Source: Acanthaster planci | Lineage: Eukaryota > Echinodermata > Asteroidea > Valvatida > Acanthasteridae | DNA: 18,579 nucleotides | Reading direction: 5' to 3' | NCBI RefSeq assembly: GCF_001949145.1 | Contig: NW_019091498.1 | Coordinates: 505,940-524,518 of the forward strand | Shown here: piece after piece, positions 9,377-18,430 of the stretch | How the letters are laid out: the number at the start of each line of letters is the position of its first letter | How positions within the stretch are numbered: the stretch's first letter is position 1 | Made by a program: the position numbers and the translations under genes | Notes under the pieces: model-generated | The model's database searches: none | Seen by the model: the letters and a program-made list of their open reading frames with translations, nothing else | Told to the model about the DNA's origin: nothing

Positions 9377-10011
9377 AGGTATCAACATCATATTATAAAA
9401 CACATTTTACAGTTCCACTTTAGCTGGGTTATGGAATGTTATGCTTGGTCCTACCCCGGGGAATTCCACATACTGAAAACGATATCCATGCACTTGTAAA
9501 CTCTAACGAAAGTTCAAACAAGTCTCATTTAATGCATAAATGGAGCTTCAAGGTAGGTTTGTGTGGAAGAGAATCTGTTGCTAAGCAAAAAACAAATGTT
9601 CCAGCTAAAGACTTTGCAACGCACAGCTTTGTTAAAATGCAAATCATTAACTGATCAATATTCTGCCTTGCAGCTCAATTCATCCTGGCCCTAGCTTTAC
9701 ATCTAGCAAGACAACATCTTACAAGTAACAGAAAGATACTAGAAAATATAACATTCAAAATTTACAATACACAGTATGCTTATAATAGCGGGTATGTCCA
9801 AATTCTAGAAAAAAAAGCACAAAAAAGCCTTTATGCTGTACATGAATGAGAACACTTGCAGCATCTATGAACCCAACATAATAGGGCACTGCAAATATTC
9901 TGAGAATCTCTTGAAAGTATGAAAATAGTTGGGTGCCTATTCCAATGCTCAGTCCAATGACCTCCAATATTCACATCGTGCTTGGCAAAGTCTGGGGAAG
10001 ATTGTCCATTC
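9377..10011 (-). other. PDXDC1: Proximal PDXDC1 3' untranslated sequence
   Basis: The sequence immediately follows the PDXDC1 stop codon on the minus strand. It has no further splice-compatible exon. A 70-codon hydrophobic minus frame at 9755-9967 reflects T-rich composition rather than a gene. Confidence 0.45.
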
Positions 10012-10081
10012 TTATTTCAGGTCTTCGGTGCCTTCATTCTCACTGACGTCTGCATGGGAGACTTCTTGAAAGCTACTGTTA
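10012..10081 (-). CDS. PDXDC1: PDXDC1 terminal coding exon (22 residues and stop)
   Basis: The acceptor is tattcctgaccgcag. The incoming AG plus T makes Ser, then NSSFQEVSHADVSENEGTED, LK and TAA. Phase match and acidic composition support it as the C terminus. No remembered homologue confirms these last residues. Confidence 0.75.
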
Positions 10082-13000
10082 CTGCGGTCAGGAATAGAGA
10101 GGAACACATGACACACAGATCAGAAGAGTACTTACATCAGTATGAACTGCGTACTGTTCACAGAGGAGTACAAATCATCGGCTCAGTGCTGGAAGGTCAT
10201 TACAGCAAAAATGTTATTTCTGAAATACTCTTCGGGCCTCACTCTGACCATGAAGGAAATGCAAACAGACTACACTTGTACTTTTATTTATTAAATTGGT
10301 TTTCTGGGGCCAGTATACTTAAATTTCAACAAAGTTTGTCACCCAATTTCACATTTGAACTAGTACTTTTGCATAGGGACCTTTCAACCCTCACCCTGCC
10401 AGATGCAGCACAGTGCACCAGGTGAAAAAGTCTGATGCACTTTGATGCACTTGGCGATCAACAGCAGTGGCACACACTGGCTATGTAGAGACAATGGCAG
10501 CTAGTCCTATTGAACAATGCCACTTTTGGATCGTGTGGTGACTAGCAACCACAGACCCCTAGGCTGTTTGGCCTTGGGGAGAGTAGACCTGCTGGATCTT
10601 GTTACACTGGGCAGGCAAGCCACTTTGACAAATGCTGCAGACTGATGTGTCCGGCAGGGTTTCTAGCCAAAGTAGGCTGGAGGGTGAGGGTTAATGCAAC
10701 TTTCAGTGAGGGCCTTGTAGCACTGACACGATGAAATGCTCATACAGAAACTGATAATGAAGTGTTTCTTTTGCAACACACCCAAAATTTCATAATTGAA
10801 AAACAGAGAGCCACCCTATTTGCAAAGCATGGAGTCCTAGTAACTCTACTGATGGTGGTCGCGTTACTTCTCAGATGATTTCAATGGACCGTCTTGAACG
10901 AGGTAAAAAAGAAAATAGACAAACTTGCATAAATCACAACTGTAAGTGATAAGATAAGCAACTTGTTCAGTTATGGAGGTGGGAGGAAAAGCCAAGATAA
11001 ATATTACACGAAGAACCCACGGAACCAGGTAAGGACTGGAAACCTAATCCACCTCTCAACCCAGGCGGGATTTGAACCCATGGTGCAGAGGTGGAAGGCA
11101 CGGTAAGCAGCCCTCCACTAAACCTGGCTCCCCTAATGAGACAAATGTCAAATCCTTTGACAAAATTTCACACAACTGCCAAGCAGGTATTTCTTGGCCA
11201 ACATTCACTTCATAAAATTCAGCTGACAACCAGTTACAATGAGAAACTCTTTGGGAGACCGTATTTTTTGCCAGTGAGCAAATTTCAGGGAAAAACTCTG
11301 AGCTTGAAAGTTGTAGGAAGTTGCCCCATCCCCTTCCCCCCACAGATAACTCTATTCCCGTACTCTAACCCTTCTCACTGCCTGGGGTTCTCTGTCTCAC
11401 CTCGTGGTGGTTGCTGAGCTGCTGTTGCTCCCGTCCATTCCTGGCTGGGGCTGTGCCTCCTCCAGGTCCCTCTTCTGCACCCGCCGTGGGGCTTCCTCCT
11501 CCCCCTCCCCTCCCCCTTGGACAGAACCCCCTTCCTCGGGAGTCCCGCCGCCAAAGTGGGACGAGCCCTGGATGGAGTTAGGCGTCAGGGGTGTAGACGG
11601 CGTCGAGGGGGCCTTGCGGGGTGCCGTCTTCTTGGTGGGGGTGGCCCCACCGTCCTTCTGCACCTGCATGTGGAGCTTGTAGGTTGTCTCTGTGCTCTCC
11701 AGAGCACCTAGTTCATGGGTAAACATAATCATTATCAGACATCTTCAAGACGACACTGTCCAATGAATATCTGGTGTATGTGCAGCATACCAGCAAAGAA
11801 TACATGAATAAATTAAATAAATGGATACAGTAGTCAAAACATGTAACAGTTGAAATTATAATTAGGTATGGAAGCCTAGGCCAATGCTTCAGATGGATTA
11901 ACACAAACATTAACCCTAACCCGACATAATACTACAAATTACTACTTGTAGTAAAATGTCGTAATCAGCGCCGCCGCTTGTAACAGGACATGACCGTATT
12001 ATTCTCTGAAGCCATAAAATACAATAGATAAGACAATGTACCATACAGTGCTGTGGCACTATGAATGCATGGCTTTATTGTTCTCTGTACGAGTAACAAT
12101 GGAAGTAACCTAGTCAGAAGTAGTAATCTGTAGCGCTAGGTCCTTAAGGCTCAGACTATTACTTAGCATTTTGTAGTACTGAGTACTGTAAGCCAAACAA
12201 TATGTTTGGCGGTTAGGGTTAAGAGAAAATAAAACAATTCCTGACACAATGAATGAGAAGCAAGCTATGTCAGATGCTGGGAGGTGAGAGCTCTTTGACA
12301 GGCATGCCTGAATCTACCCGTACATTTTTGGGGCTTCATTTGATACAGTTCTTACCTGAGGTCAGATTGAGGGATCTCCCTTTGATGGTTGCCTCCTTGG
12401 GAGGCGGGGAGAACCAGTTCAAGAGTGAGGAGACAATGGGCACTTGCCGAAACACACCCTGTGGGGAATAAAGTGAGACACTGTGAGCAATTTCACTGAC
12501 TTTTTTTTTTTACTCCACAAGTGAGTTTAAGAAGAGCACCCTTTTGGACATATTCCTTGTTTAAAAAAGAAGACCTCCCTGCATGGTAAAGACCTACCAG
12601 GCAAATGATAAAGAACAAAAGGTTTATGTCAAATACTGCAGAGACAATCATTCCCTTTGTTATGATTAGCACCCACAACTATCATTACAATTTCTGGAGT
12701 GTCTCGGACTTGCTTGTAGAATTTTTATTTTTCTGAGAATGTGCATACCTCTTCCATGAGTCTGTTCTCATTTTCTTTCTCCAGCTCTTTCTGTGCATCT
12801 TGGATACCTTTCAGTACAACATCTGCCATTGACTCCAGGAACTAGATTTAGAAAAATCACAAAAAAGACGATCCAAGTAATTTGCAAAGAACAGTGCGTC
12901 CCAATAAACATATACAACAAGTTTTAAAATTTGAGACAAAATTACCACCAAGTCACTAATGCAAAAACATACAAAGAGGGGCATTTGTGAAACACACAAG

Positions 13001-16000
13001 ATGTTACAAAAAATTGTGCAGAGTAAAGTGCGCAAATGTCTTTGCCTAACAGTGGAGTGACATGGAGGAAAGATCAAAGGAGATATGAGATAATTGATGT
13101 AACCTGAAGAGGTGTCTATGCAAATATTAAGTTTAGTTTGAGAATGAAAGCATGATCACAACTGTCCTGAAACAAGGCGTTACCTTGGAGGAGTCTTCTA
13201 GTTCCTTGCCAGTGGACCAGACTACATCTACCACATCGTCGATACTGATCCCCTCAGTGACGATCCCTACGCCGACAGCTATTGTGCCTGCTGACGTCCG
13301 CACCTCACAGATGCAGCTACCATTCTCCCCTGCTTGCAGCCGCTGGACAATCTCCGTGTTGATCTTGTCCAACTCCTTGGCTGCTGTCTCCTTGTTCTTA
13401 CTGGCCACCACATACTCTGGGATGAACCTGGAACAGTAAAGTCGAATGTTGGGTTGTCGGGGGTTCTCTCCTCGCCTTCCACCTCTGTGGTCCCGGGTTC
13501 GATTCCCAGCCCGGTATACATGTTGACTTGGTTTCCAGTCCTGCCTGATTTTGTGGGTTTTACCCAGAATATTCTTCTGGGGTTTTCTTCCCACCACTAA
13601 AACTGTAACGTCTTATTGTCTCCTCTCTACAGGTCTCTTCAGGCTTTCGAGCTACAGTACCTAGAGCACTTTTGAGGAATCCTTAGTTTCATTACCAAAT
13701 ACATAAATAAAAATGTCCAAATTTATCACACCAAACCACAGCATCAAAACGCCTACAGCCAAAGACCTTGTTTTACAAGAGATACAGAATGAAACCTTCA
13801 AGTACAAGTTTTGCATTTTTTAAACTCATGTAAAACTCATGTAAAATGGAATTAACCCCAACTCTCCGGCGTACTTTGGCTAGGAACCCTGCCAGACACA
13901 TTGGTCTGCATCATTTGTCAAAGTGGCTTGCCTGCCAAGTGTAACGAGATCCAACAGGTCAACTCTCCCCAAGGTCAAACAGCCTGGGAGTCTGTGGTTG
14001 CCAGTCACCACAAGATTCAACAGAGGCATTGTTGAACGGGACTAACTCCCATTGTCTCAACATGGCCAGTGTGTTCGTTTGCTGTTGCTTGCCCGATGTG
14101 ACAGTGTGCACTAGACTTCTCCACCTGTTGCACCCTGCTGCATCTGGCAGGGTTAGGGTTGATGCAGTAAGAGTTAGAATTGAGTCAGTCACAAATCAGT
14201 CCACAAGTCAATTTGAAGGTTAAGTTCTCATAGCAGGTCAGAAATGATCAATGACAAAGGAATGGCTTTGTCACAGTTCACTGAAATAGCTTGTGAGTTG
14301 ACTTGAGACTGAATGACTCGTGACGGACTTGTGACTGACTCGATTATAACTGACAGTAGATTGATCTTGTGCTATGATGGGTAATTCCAGATCATGGATT
14401 AACAGGTGTTTCCCATCTGGCTTCAAAAAAGGACACACTGTTTCTATAAATGCAGGGTACAGAATGAAAGAAACATTTACCACTGGGGACACATACACGA
14501 ACTAGTCTTGAACTTTCCATAATGGTGCTTAATTTCCAAGAAGTAATCCACATGTTGCTAAGCTAAGGAAGCCATTTTTCATTTGGCAACATGACTTACT
14601 GCACAACACCTAGGCCACCGTGTGAGACCATGTCCACAAAGAGAAGATTCTCCCTGGACTCCACAGCTTCCTGGAACTCCAGCCGATGCTCGCAGGTGAA
14701 GTTCAAGTGTTCCTGCACAAGATGAATGAGAGCAACTCTGCAGTTGAATTCAATCCATTGACGCACTCCAACTACAGTGCATGGCAGTGTTGTATTTGAG
14801 ACCTCCCTTACCCAAGACCACAAACAGGACATCATGTGCATTCCATGTGTAATAACCTCCAGCCATGCTGTTGCTAAAAGAAAAATATCTAAATAATTAT
14901 GCCGTAATTTAGCTGTACATTAAATTCTTAAAATGTCCCCTCCACGATTTGCATGAATGTCACATAATTTTAATCTTGTATAGGTTAATGAATCGACTTA
15001 CAATGAGAATTTTGAGACACTCCATAAAATTGTCGATGTCATCAGCAGTTGTTCCTCTGTCTACAGCAATAAAACAAGTAAACAAAACCAAGTTGAAAAA
15101 GAGAGACAATTCCTTTGAAATTGGAATAAGATTTGAATTATGCACTTGAAGTAAGAGTTCTCCCTACTTCTTCATTTAAACCTGATACATTACAGTTCTA
15201 TCACAACTCTGTTTAAAACAAAACAATTGTATGGCTTCTTTTTTTACAGATGTTAATAGTGACTTACATGATGCTGACTGCAGAGGGCTGAACCGCAAAC
15301 AGACGCCGTCTTTATCCAAGTTGACGACATCCACTGCTACTCGCAAATTCTGTCTGTTCAGCTCACCTCCAAGCTGTGCGACAAATGGAGAAACAACTTT
15401 ATGATCGTTACGTCAGTGCATGCCACTGCCAAACAGTCCATCATCTCTTTGCTAAGGGTACAGTTCCCCTCCAGGCCCTTAAGACGAACAATTGGTCAGT
15501 CCACACTTGAGAAGCAAAGCCCCTCACTCCTTTAATTTAACGATCAAGTCCCTTTCAATGCTGGAGAGGATGGGTATTAAGAGACTGCACATATTAGATC
15601 AGACTAGGGTCATTTGAGTGGGACTGTGAGGCGCATTGGTAAGAAGCAACTGACAGGTACGTGCATTTCAAGTTTTAAGTATGTGTACAAATGTGTGATG
15701 CCACCAAAGCAAATGGTATCTCTTTAGATTAAAGTCTTACACGTACCCATGAATTAAAGGCATCTAGGAGTGGACCTGGTAGACTACTGACTGGCCGGTC
15801 CTCTGCACCATCAGTGTATGATCCAACATCTGGATCTGGACCCTCCTGTCGGTCACCGTACTTGAATACCACCACGGTTGAGACAACATCAGCTTGGGCC
15901 TGGACAAAATAACATGAACCAGATTTCTTGTGGACATTCCAGAACAGGTTTACATGGTACATGTACACGTACATCCGTTTTTATAACACCTCACCCACAG

Positions 16001-18228
16001 GTTCTGTATCTTGATTGGCCAAAAGTGTGTCATGTGACGTCTGCTAGTTTTACTACTTTTATACCACCGCTTCAGAAAGACTATACCATGCAGCCTCATT
16101 CTGAAAAATAACTTTACCTGTAGCAACCAAAGAACTATATCCGTAGCAGTGAGAGCATAGGCGTGTATTTCGGCTCGTAGCGAACAACATCAGTTAATGA
16201 ATTCATGTATTCAAGTGTTGCTGTTCCGCTTGGAATTCTTGACTTAAATTTGATGAATGTAAATTCCAATTTTGTGTTTTATTATTGATTTTTAGCTTAA
16301 ATTCGGCAGAATCTGTGGGGAGGTGTTATAAAACAAATGCCTCGGGCAAATAGAATGCTCCACGGATCACCTCCGGAGGCTAGTTTTACTGTACCACTCC
16401 AAGCAATCAATATTTTTGTATAATATGTGGGGTAGAGAAAGATATTGGCGTATTGAGTCATTAAGAGTTTGATGGGCGATTTTATGAGTGGATTGACATA
16501 CATGTTGAAGTCCTGTGCCAATGCTGCCAATCAGGCTAATCTCTGGATTCAGTAACAGAATTTACAATTGTGAATGCGTGATATTTCTGTTATCACTGGA
16601 TAGGATGCTAGTCCATCATAGGTTAGCTCCCTTGCAAATGTCAGTACCAATTTAAATCCCATGGTGTAGAGAGGCAAGCGAGGGTCACACGACTTGCCAA
16701 AGGACACAATATAGTTAACTTTCCTAATACTGTTTTAGAGTGCAAATTCTGAGAATCCCTTTATCTTGAATTCATGTGTTTTCTTTCTTCTTCCATTCTA
16801 TTATAGCAAAGGTCTGGTTATAACAAATTAATTTTCTGGTCTTTGTTGCAACACAAATTGACTGTGTGTATAGCCAGCAGCTGGATTCGAACCCCTAACT
16901 GTGTCACAGTGAGTCCCAAACCCTACATACTGGACCACACTCCCCTGCTTGACGTTCCATTGTGTACAATGAACAATATGACAGAGTTAGCTCATAAATC
17001 GTAACTTACAAGTACTTGTATTGTCCTCGTGAAAATTTCCTTCAGGGAGCCTTCCATTGTGATTTGGTTGGTACTTTTCCCAGGCTTTGGAAGCAAAGGA
17101 ACAGAACAACAAGAATTAGATGGGTAAGTTACTGAGTGATTCTGTTGATATTAAGTACGATATAAAGAATTCAATTAGAGAAATATTTAAAACTTATATT
17201 GAAACTTTAATCCTAATATTCTGCAATTCTCAACTAAGGTTTCTTTTTTACTGATTTTGGAGCAGGAACAATATAATGGATACAGAAAATGTAATAAATT
17301 GATCACCTCATGAAATGAGCCCGCTCACTTACTGATAAATTGATAGATCCTAGTGAGTTGAGTCGTTGCTGCATGTGTTGACTCTGGTGGACAAAGTGGA
17401 GAGAAACCCATTAGAATACATCTAGGAGTGTGTCACAGTGGATGACAGCAGTGGGCACCCAAACAATTATCACCAGATTACTGTCTGCTCTGTGCATCCA
17501 CAAGATATGGTGTGTTTTGTGTAATATTTGGGGGGAGACACCACATGTGCACTGAGCATGCATCAACACCTGTAATTCTGTCAGAATTCTGTCTTCAACA
17601 GTGCCTCGGTGCCTGGTTGAAATTGTCCCCAATAGCCTCTTTCTTATTTGGTGATGAGGGGGTGCTTCCACTCAGGACAATTTCTTATTGTGACATTTCT
17701 TAGACAGCACAGCAGCTCACCTCCAACATAATGCAGCAGATACTGAAGCTTCTTAAAATGAATAGGTGTAATTTCCCATGCACATATGTACACATATAAT
17801 TACAACTGCCTATTCAACGTCATCAGGTGCATGTGCGTGTAATGTGCAAATGCTTTATACAAGTGCACGTGTTACTCCAAATATCAAATACATCAAAAGC
17901 CGATGAGCGTCAAAAAAATTTAAAGCCGATGAGCGTCAAAAAAATTTAAAGTCCAAACGACAGATGCATGTGGCAATCTGTAGGAAGTTATGTCATTTGA
18001 GAGAGACCTATTAAAATTTATCAGCAGAATGAAAACAATTCCAACAATCACTGGCAGGGAATTTTTTTGCAAAGCATAAAACCAAAATGAGTATTGACTC
18101 ACTAGCTCCGTAGCACTCTTGAGTTTGGCCACAACACCACTGTGACCCAGACTTTGTAAGCTGAGCCAGAGGGGTAAGGCACTGAGGCGATCATGGAGTG
18201 GGGTGGGGCCGGCACCTGCAGCTAGACT
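10012..18228 (-). CDS. PDXDC1: PDXDC1, pyridoxal-dependent decarboxylase domain-containing protein 1 (3' part, twelve exons)
   Basis: Exons in transcript order: 18228-18103, 17383-17333, 17084-17010, 15899-15747, 15373-15268, 15060-15002, 14712-14600, 13427-13184, 12841-12749, 12458-12356, 11707-11401, 10081-10012. All introns are GT-AG, phases agree at every junction, and the 1500 nt give 499 residues plus TAA. Segments align with remembered human PDXDC1: LPLWLSLQSLG, STVVVFKYGD, GVCLRFSPL, VVLKGIQDAQKEL, RQVPIVSSLLNWFSP and GALESTE. The family has a group II PLP-decarboxylase fold, but no defined reaction is established for it. The catalytic domain with the PLP lysine is upstream of the window. 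What is seen here is the C-terminal region: a globular part (about residues 1-310), a helical segment (310-340), the LNWF motif, and a disordered Pro/Thr/Ser/Gly-rich tail. Confidence 0.93.
10384..10694 (+). mobile_element. 311-bp TTAA-ended MITE, copy A
   Basis: The ends are tcaaCCCTCACCCTgCCAG and ctggAGGGTGAGGGttaa, inverted repeats with a TTAA-like target (left TTAA mutated to TCAA). The body is homologous throughout, at roughly 80% by eye, to the reverse complement of 13852-14162, which has the same length. It is a non-autonomous DNA element with piggyBac/Kolobok-like ends and no coding capacity. Confidence 0.75.
10900..11140 (-). mobile_element. tRNA-derived SINE, copy 1
   Basis: On the minus strand a tRNA-like head contains an A-box-like gagccaggtttagtgg and a B box GGTTCAAATCC (plus 11068-11078). 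It is followed by a conserved body, ggtttccagtcc...gtgggttc...cttttcctcccacc, shared with the element at 13447-13640. The tail end is only approximate. Confidence 0.75.
11401..11707 (-). CDS. PDXDC1: PDXDC1 exon k (disordered Pro/Thr/Ser/Gly-rich tail)
   Basis: The acceptor is cccatgaactag and the donor gtgagac. It starts GALESTE, as in human GSLESTE, then becomes low complexity: a basic TPTKKTAPRKAPSTPSTPLT stretch with several S/T-P sites, then Gly/Glu-rich and Gln/Pro-rich runs. It is likely disordered. GC content is much higher than in flanking introns. Confidence 0.9.
11708..12355 (-). other. PDXDC1: PDXDC1 intron, mostly occupied by a TTAA-ended element
   Basis: A 648-nt GT-AG intron. 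Roughly half is the 313-bp element at 11910-12222, and the rest is unremarkable AT-rich sequence. Confidence 0.8.
11910..12222. mobile_element. 313-bp TTAA-ended element with TTAACCCTAACC ends
   Basis: The ends TTAACCCTAACC and GGTTAGGGTTAA are perfect 12-bp inverted repeats that include the TTAA. Near the left end, tactacaa and ttgtagta form a small palindrome. The ends resemble those of the 311-bp MITE but the interior does not. Because CCCTAA is also the animal telomere unit, a telomere-like insertion is an alternative, though the inverted symmetry favours a MITE. Confidence 0.55.
12356..12458 (-). CDS. PDXDC1: PDXDC1 exon j (34 1/3 codons, LNWF motif)
   Basis: The acceptor is ttattccccacag and the donor gtaagaa. 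It reads GVFRQVPIVSSLLNWFSPPP..., matching human GVLRQIPVVGSVLNWFSPVQ, followed by KGRSLNLTS (human KGRTFNLTA). This is the best-conserved C-terminal block. Confidence 0.95.
12749..12841 (-). CDS. PDXDC1: PDXDC1 exon i (31 residues, helical)
   Basis: The acceptor is tttttctaaatctag and the donor gtatgca, phase 0. It encodes FLESMADVVLKGIQDAQKEL..., very close to human LLENMTEVVRKGIQEAQVEL. Charged heptad-like spacing suggests an amphipathic helix. Confidence 0.94.
12842..13183 (-). other. PDXDC1: PDXDC1 intron
   Basis: A 342-nt AT-rich intron with donor gtaacgc and a long pyrimidine-poor acceptor side. Nothing else was seen. Confidence 0.8.
13184..13427 (-). CDS. PDXDC1: PDXDC1 exon h (81 codons plus split Gln)
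   Basis: The acceptor is tttactgttccag and the donor gtaacgc, a weaker donor than its neighbours. It covers the ELDKINTEIVQRL helix and the CICEV...GVGIVTEG...IDDVVDVVWSTGKEL segment, which parallels human LNELESDLTF, YVGMASDNVDAAELVETI. It is the second longest exon here. Confidence 0.9.
13447..13640 (+). mobile_element. tRNA-derived SINE, copy 2
   Basis: The element shares cgccttccacctctg, a B box GGTTCGATTCC (13496-13506) and the body tggtttccagtcctgcctg...gtgggtttt...gggttttcttcccacc with copy 1 in opposite orientation. The A-box side is degraded. The body resembles tRNA-SINE bodies common in marine invertebrates; this is from memory, not from a search. Confidence 0.75.
13852..14162 (-). 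mobile_element. 311-bp TTAA-ended MITE, copy B
   Basis: This is the reverse-complement counterpart of copy A. It starts ttaaccccaactctcc and ends ctggcagggttagggttga, where the right TTAA is mutated to TTGA. Shared interior landmarks include tactttggctagg, gtggcttgcctgcc, ctccccaaggtc and ccagatgcagc (minus sense). Confidence 0.75.
14600..14712 (-). CDS. PDXDC1: PDXDC1 exon g (37 2/3 codons)
   Basis: The acceptor is tcatcttgtgcag and the donor gtaagtc. It encodes EHLNFTCEHRLEFQEAVES, then NLLFVDM and GLGVV, matching human REEFKQEVEATAGLLYVDD and GIGVV. It ends with CA of a split Gln codon. Confidence 0.92.
15002..15060 (-). CDS. PDXDC1: PDXDC1 exon f (19 2/3 codons)
   Basis: The acceptor at tattgctgtag was chosen because the alternative AG four bases downstream would create an in-frame stop with the incoming T. 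It encodes RGTTADDIDNFMECLKILI, equivalent to human TRGEDVDQLVACIESKLPVL. The donor is gtaagtc. Confidence 0.9.
15268..15373 (-). CDS. PDXDC1: PDXDC1 exon e (35 1/3 codons)
   Basis: The acceptor is atttgtcgcacag and the donor gtaagtc. It opens LGGELNR after the NSW of the previous exon (human NRWLGEQL) and carries GVCLRFSPL (human GTCLRFSPL), a strong family signature. It ends with one base of a split Tyr codon. Confidence 0.93.
15374..15746 (-). other. PDXDC1: PDXDC1 intron
   Basis: A 373-nt GT-AG intron. No repeat or RNA gene recognised. Confidence 0.8.
15747..15899 (-). CDS. PDXDC1: PDXDC1 exon d (51 residues)
   Basis: The acceptor is ttttgtccag and the donor gtacgtg, phase 0. It contains AQADVVSTVVVFKYGD (human ELSSPVVVFRFFQE), an acidic Gly/Pro loop, and LLDAFNSW, equivalent to human CDALNRW. 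Confidence 0.9.
15900..17009 (-). other. PDXDC1: PDXDC1 intron with composite SINE
   Basis: A 1110-nt intron. The right half is occupied by the SINE at 16596-16948; the left half (15900-16595) has no recognised feature. Confidence 0.8.
16596..16948 (-). mobile_element. Second SINE family, tRNA head and diverged body
   Basis: Minus sense: an A-box-like gtggtccagtatgtaggg, then actcactgtgacacag and a B box GGTTCGAATCC (plus 16883-16893). At the far end lies a block whose plus sense reads ggatgctagtccatc...agaggcaagcgagggtcac...ttgccaaaggacacaa. These two blocks commonly occur together in marine-invertebrate SINEs. About 160 bp between them does not fit, which suggests divergence or an insertion. 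Confidence 0.55.
17010..17084 (-). CDS. PDXDC1: PDXDC1 exon c (25 residues)
   Basis: The acceptor is tttgcttccaaag and the donor gtaagtt, phase 0. It encodes PGKSTNQITMEG then SLKEIFTRTIQVL, which leads into the VVVF strand of the next exon. The first dozen residues have no counterpart I recall in human, so this is a less conserved loop. Confidence 0.82.
17333..17383 (-). CDS. PDXDC1: PDXDC1 exon b (17 residues)
   Basis: A 51-nt exon between ttgtccaccag and gtaagtg, phase 0. It reads SQHMQQRLNSLGSINLS, corresponding to human LSQRLQESLKKV. Together with the preceding ...SATEL it restores the human order. Confidence 0.88.
17384..18102 (-). other. PDXDC1: PDXDC1 intron
   Basis: A 719-nt intron. 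It contains the 26-bp tandem duplication at 17896-17947. At about 17712-17746 a phase-incompatible exon-like block (aag|AAGCTTCAG...GGAG|gtgagc) was judged not to be a real exon. Confidence 0.75.
17896..17947. repeat. 26-bp tandem duplication
   Basis: Two perfect copies of aaagccgatgagcgtc followed by A7 and TTT, with four further bases of a third. Perfect identity implies a recent duplication. Confidence 0.9.
18103..18228 (-). CDS. PDXDC1: PDXDC1 exon a (42 residues)
   Basis: The acceptor is tttgtgttccag and the donor gtgagtc; phase 0 at both ends. It encodes SLAAGAGPTP... then LPLWLSLQSLG, matching human LPLWLSLQYLG. This is the first coding exon inside the window. Confidence 0.92.
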
Positions 18229-18382
18229 CTGGAACACAAAAAATGAACTCAGCAGCACATTAACAAATGCATTCACACACACATATGTGCTAACCCCTTT
18301 GATTGCAAGCTATAGTGTTCCCCTCTCCCCGAGTGTTTCTATGGGGCTAAGACTCAGACCATTATGAGGGCAGGATCACTTG

Positions 18383-18429
18383 TTTCATTACTACAGTATC
18401 ATCAGCAGCAAATCAGCATAGTAATGAAA
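18383..18429. repeat. 11-bp perfect inverted repeat beside minisatellite
   Basis: TTTCATTACTA (18383-18393) and TAGTAATGAAA (18419-18429) are perfect inverted repeats with a 25-nt loop, ending one base before the 38-bp array. Confidence 0.7.
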
Positions 18430-18430
18430 A

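Larger units (their letters stand above)
10082..11400 (-). other. PDXDC1: PDXDC1 last intron with MITE and SINE
   Basis: A 1319-nt intron. It holds one copy of the 311-bp MITE and one minus-oriented copy of the tRNA-derived SINE (separate entries). The remainder has no coding signal. Confidence 0.75.
13428..14599 (-). other. PDXDC1: PDXDC1 intron with SINE and MITE
   Basis: A 1172-nt intron. It holds the plus-oriented SINE copy and MITE copy B. The remaining sequence contains an irregular run of gtgactgactcg-like words at about 14170-14350, with no coding signal. Confidence 0.75.

Noticed and set aside
9755-9967. 70-codon hydrophobic minus-strand ORF in the PDXDC1 3' region.
   Set aside because: The apparent membrane protein reflects T-rich sequence. 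There is no upstream splice link and no recognisable family.
9982-10425. 147-codon plus-strand ORF.
   Set aside because: It is antisense to the PDXDC1 terminal exon and runs on into MITE copy A. Its composition shows no domain.
11068-11140. Functional tRNA gene.
   Set aside because: A and B boxes are present, but the acceptor stem does not close and the tRNA-like part continues into a shared SINE body.
11404-11711. Plus-strand ORFs of 92 and 64 codons.
   Set aside because: They are antisense to PDXDC1 exon k; the low-complexity GC-rich sequence keeps several frames open.
17712-17746. Exon-like block AAGCTTCAG...GGAG|gtgagc on the minus strand.
   Set aside because: At 31 nt it would shift the PDXDC1 frame. 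The neighbouring exon at 17333-17383 directly continues the homology, so this block is not needed.
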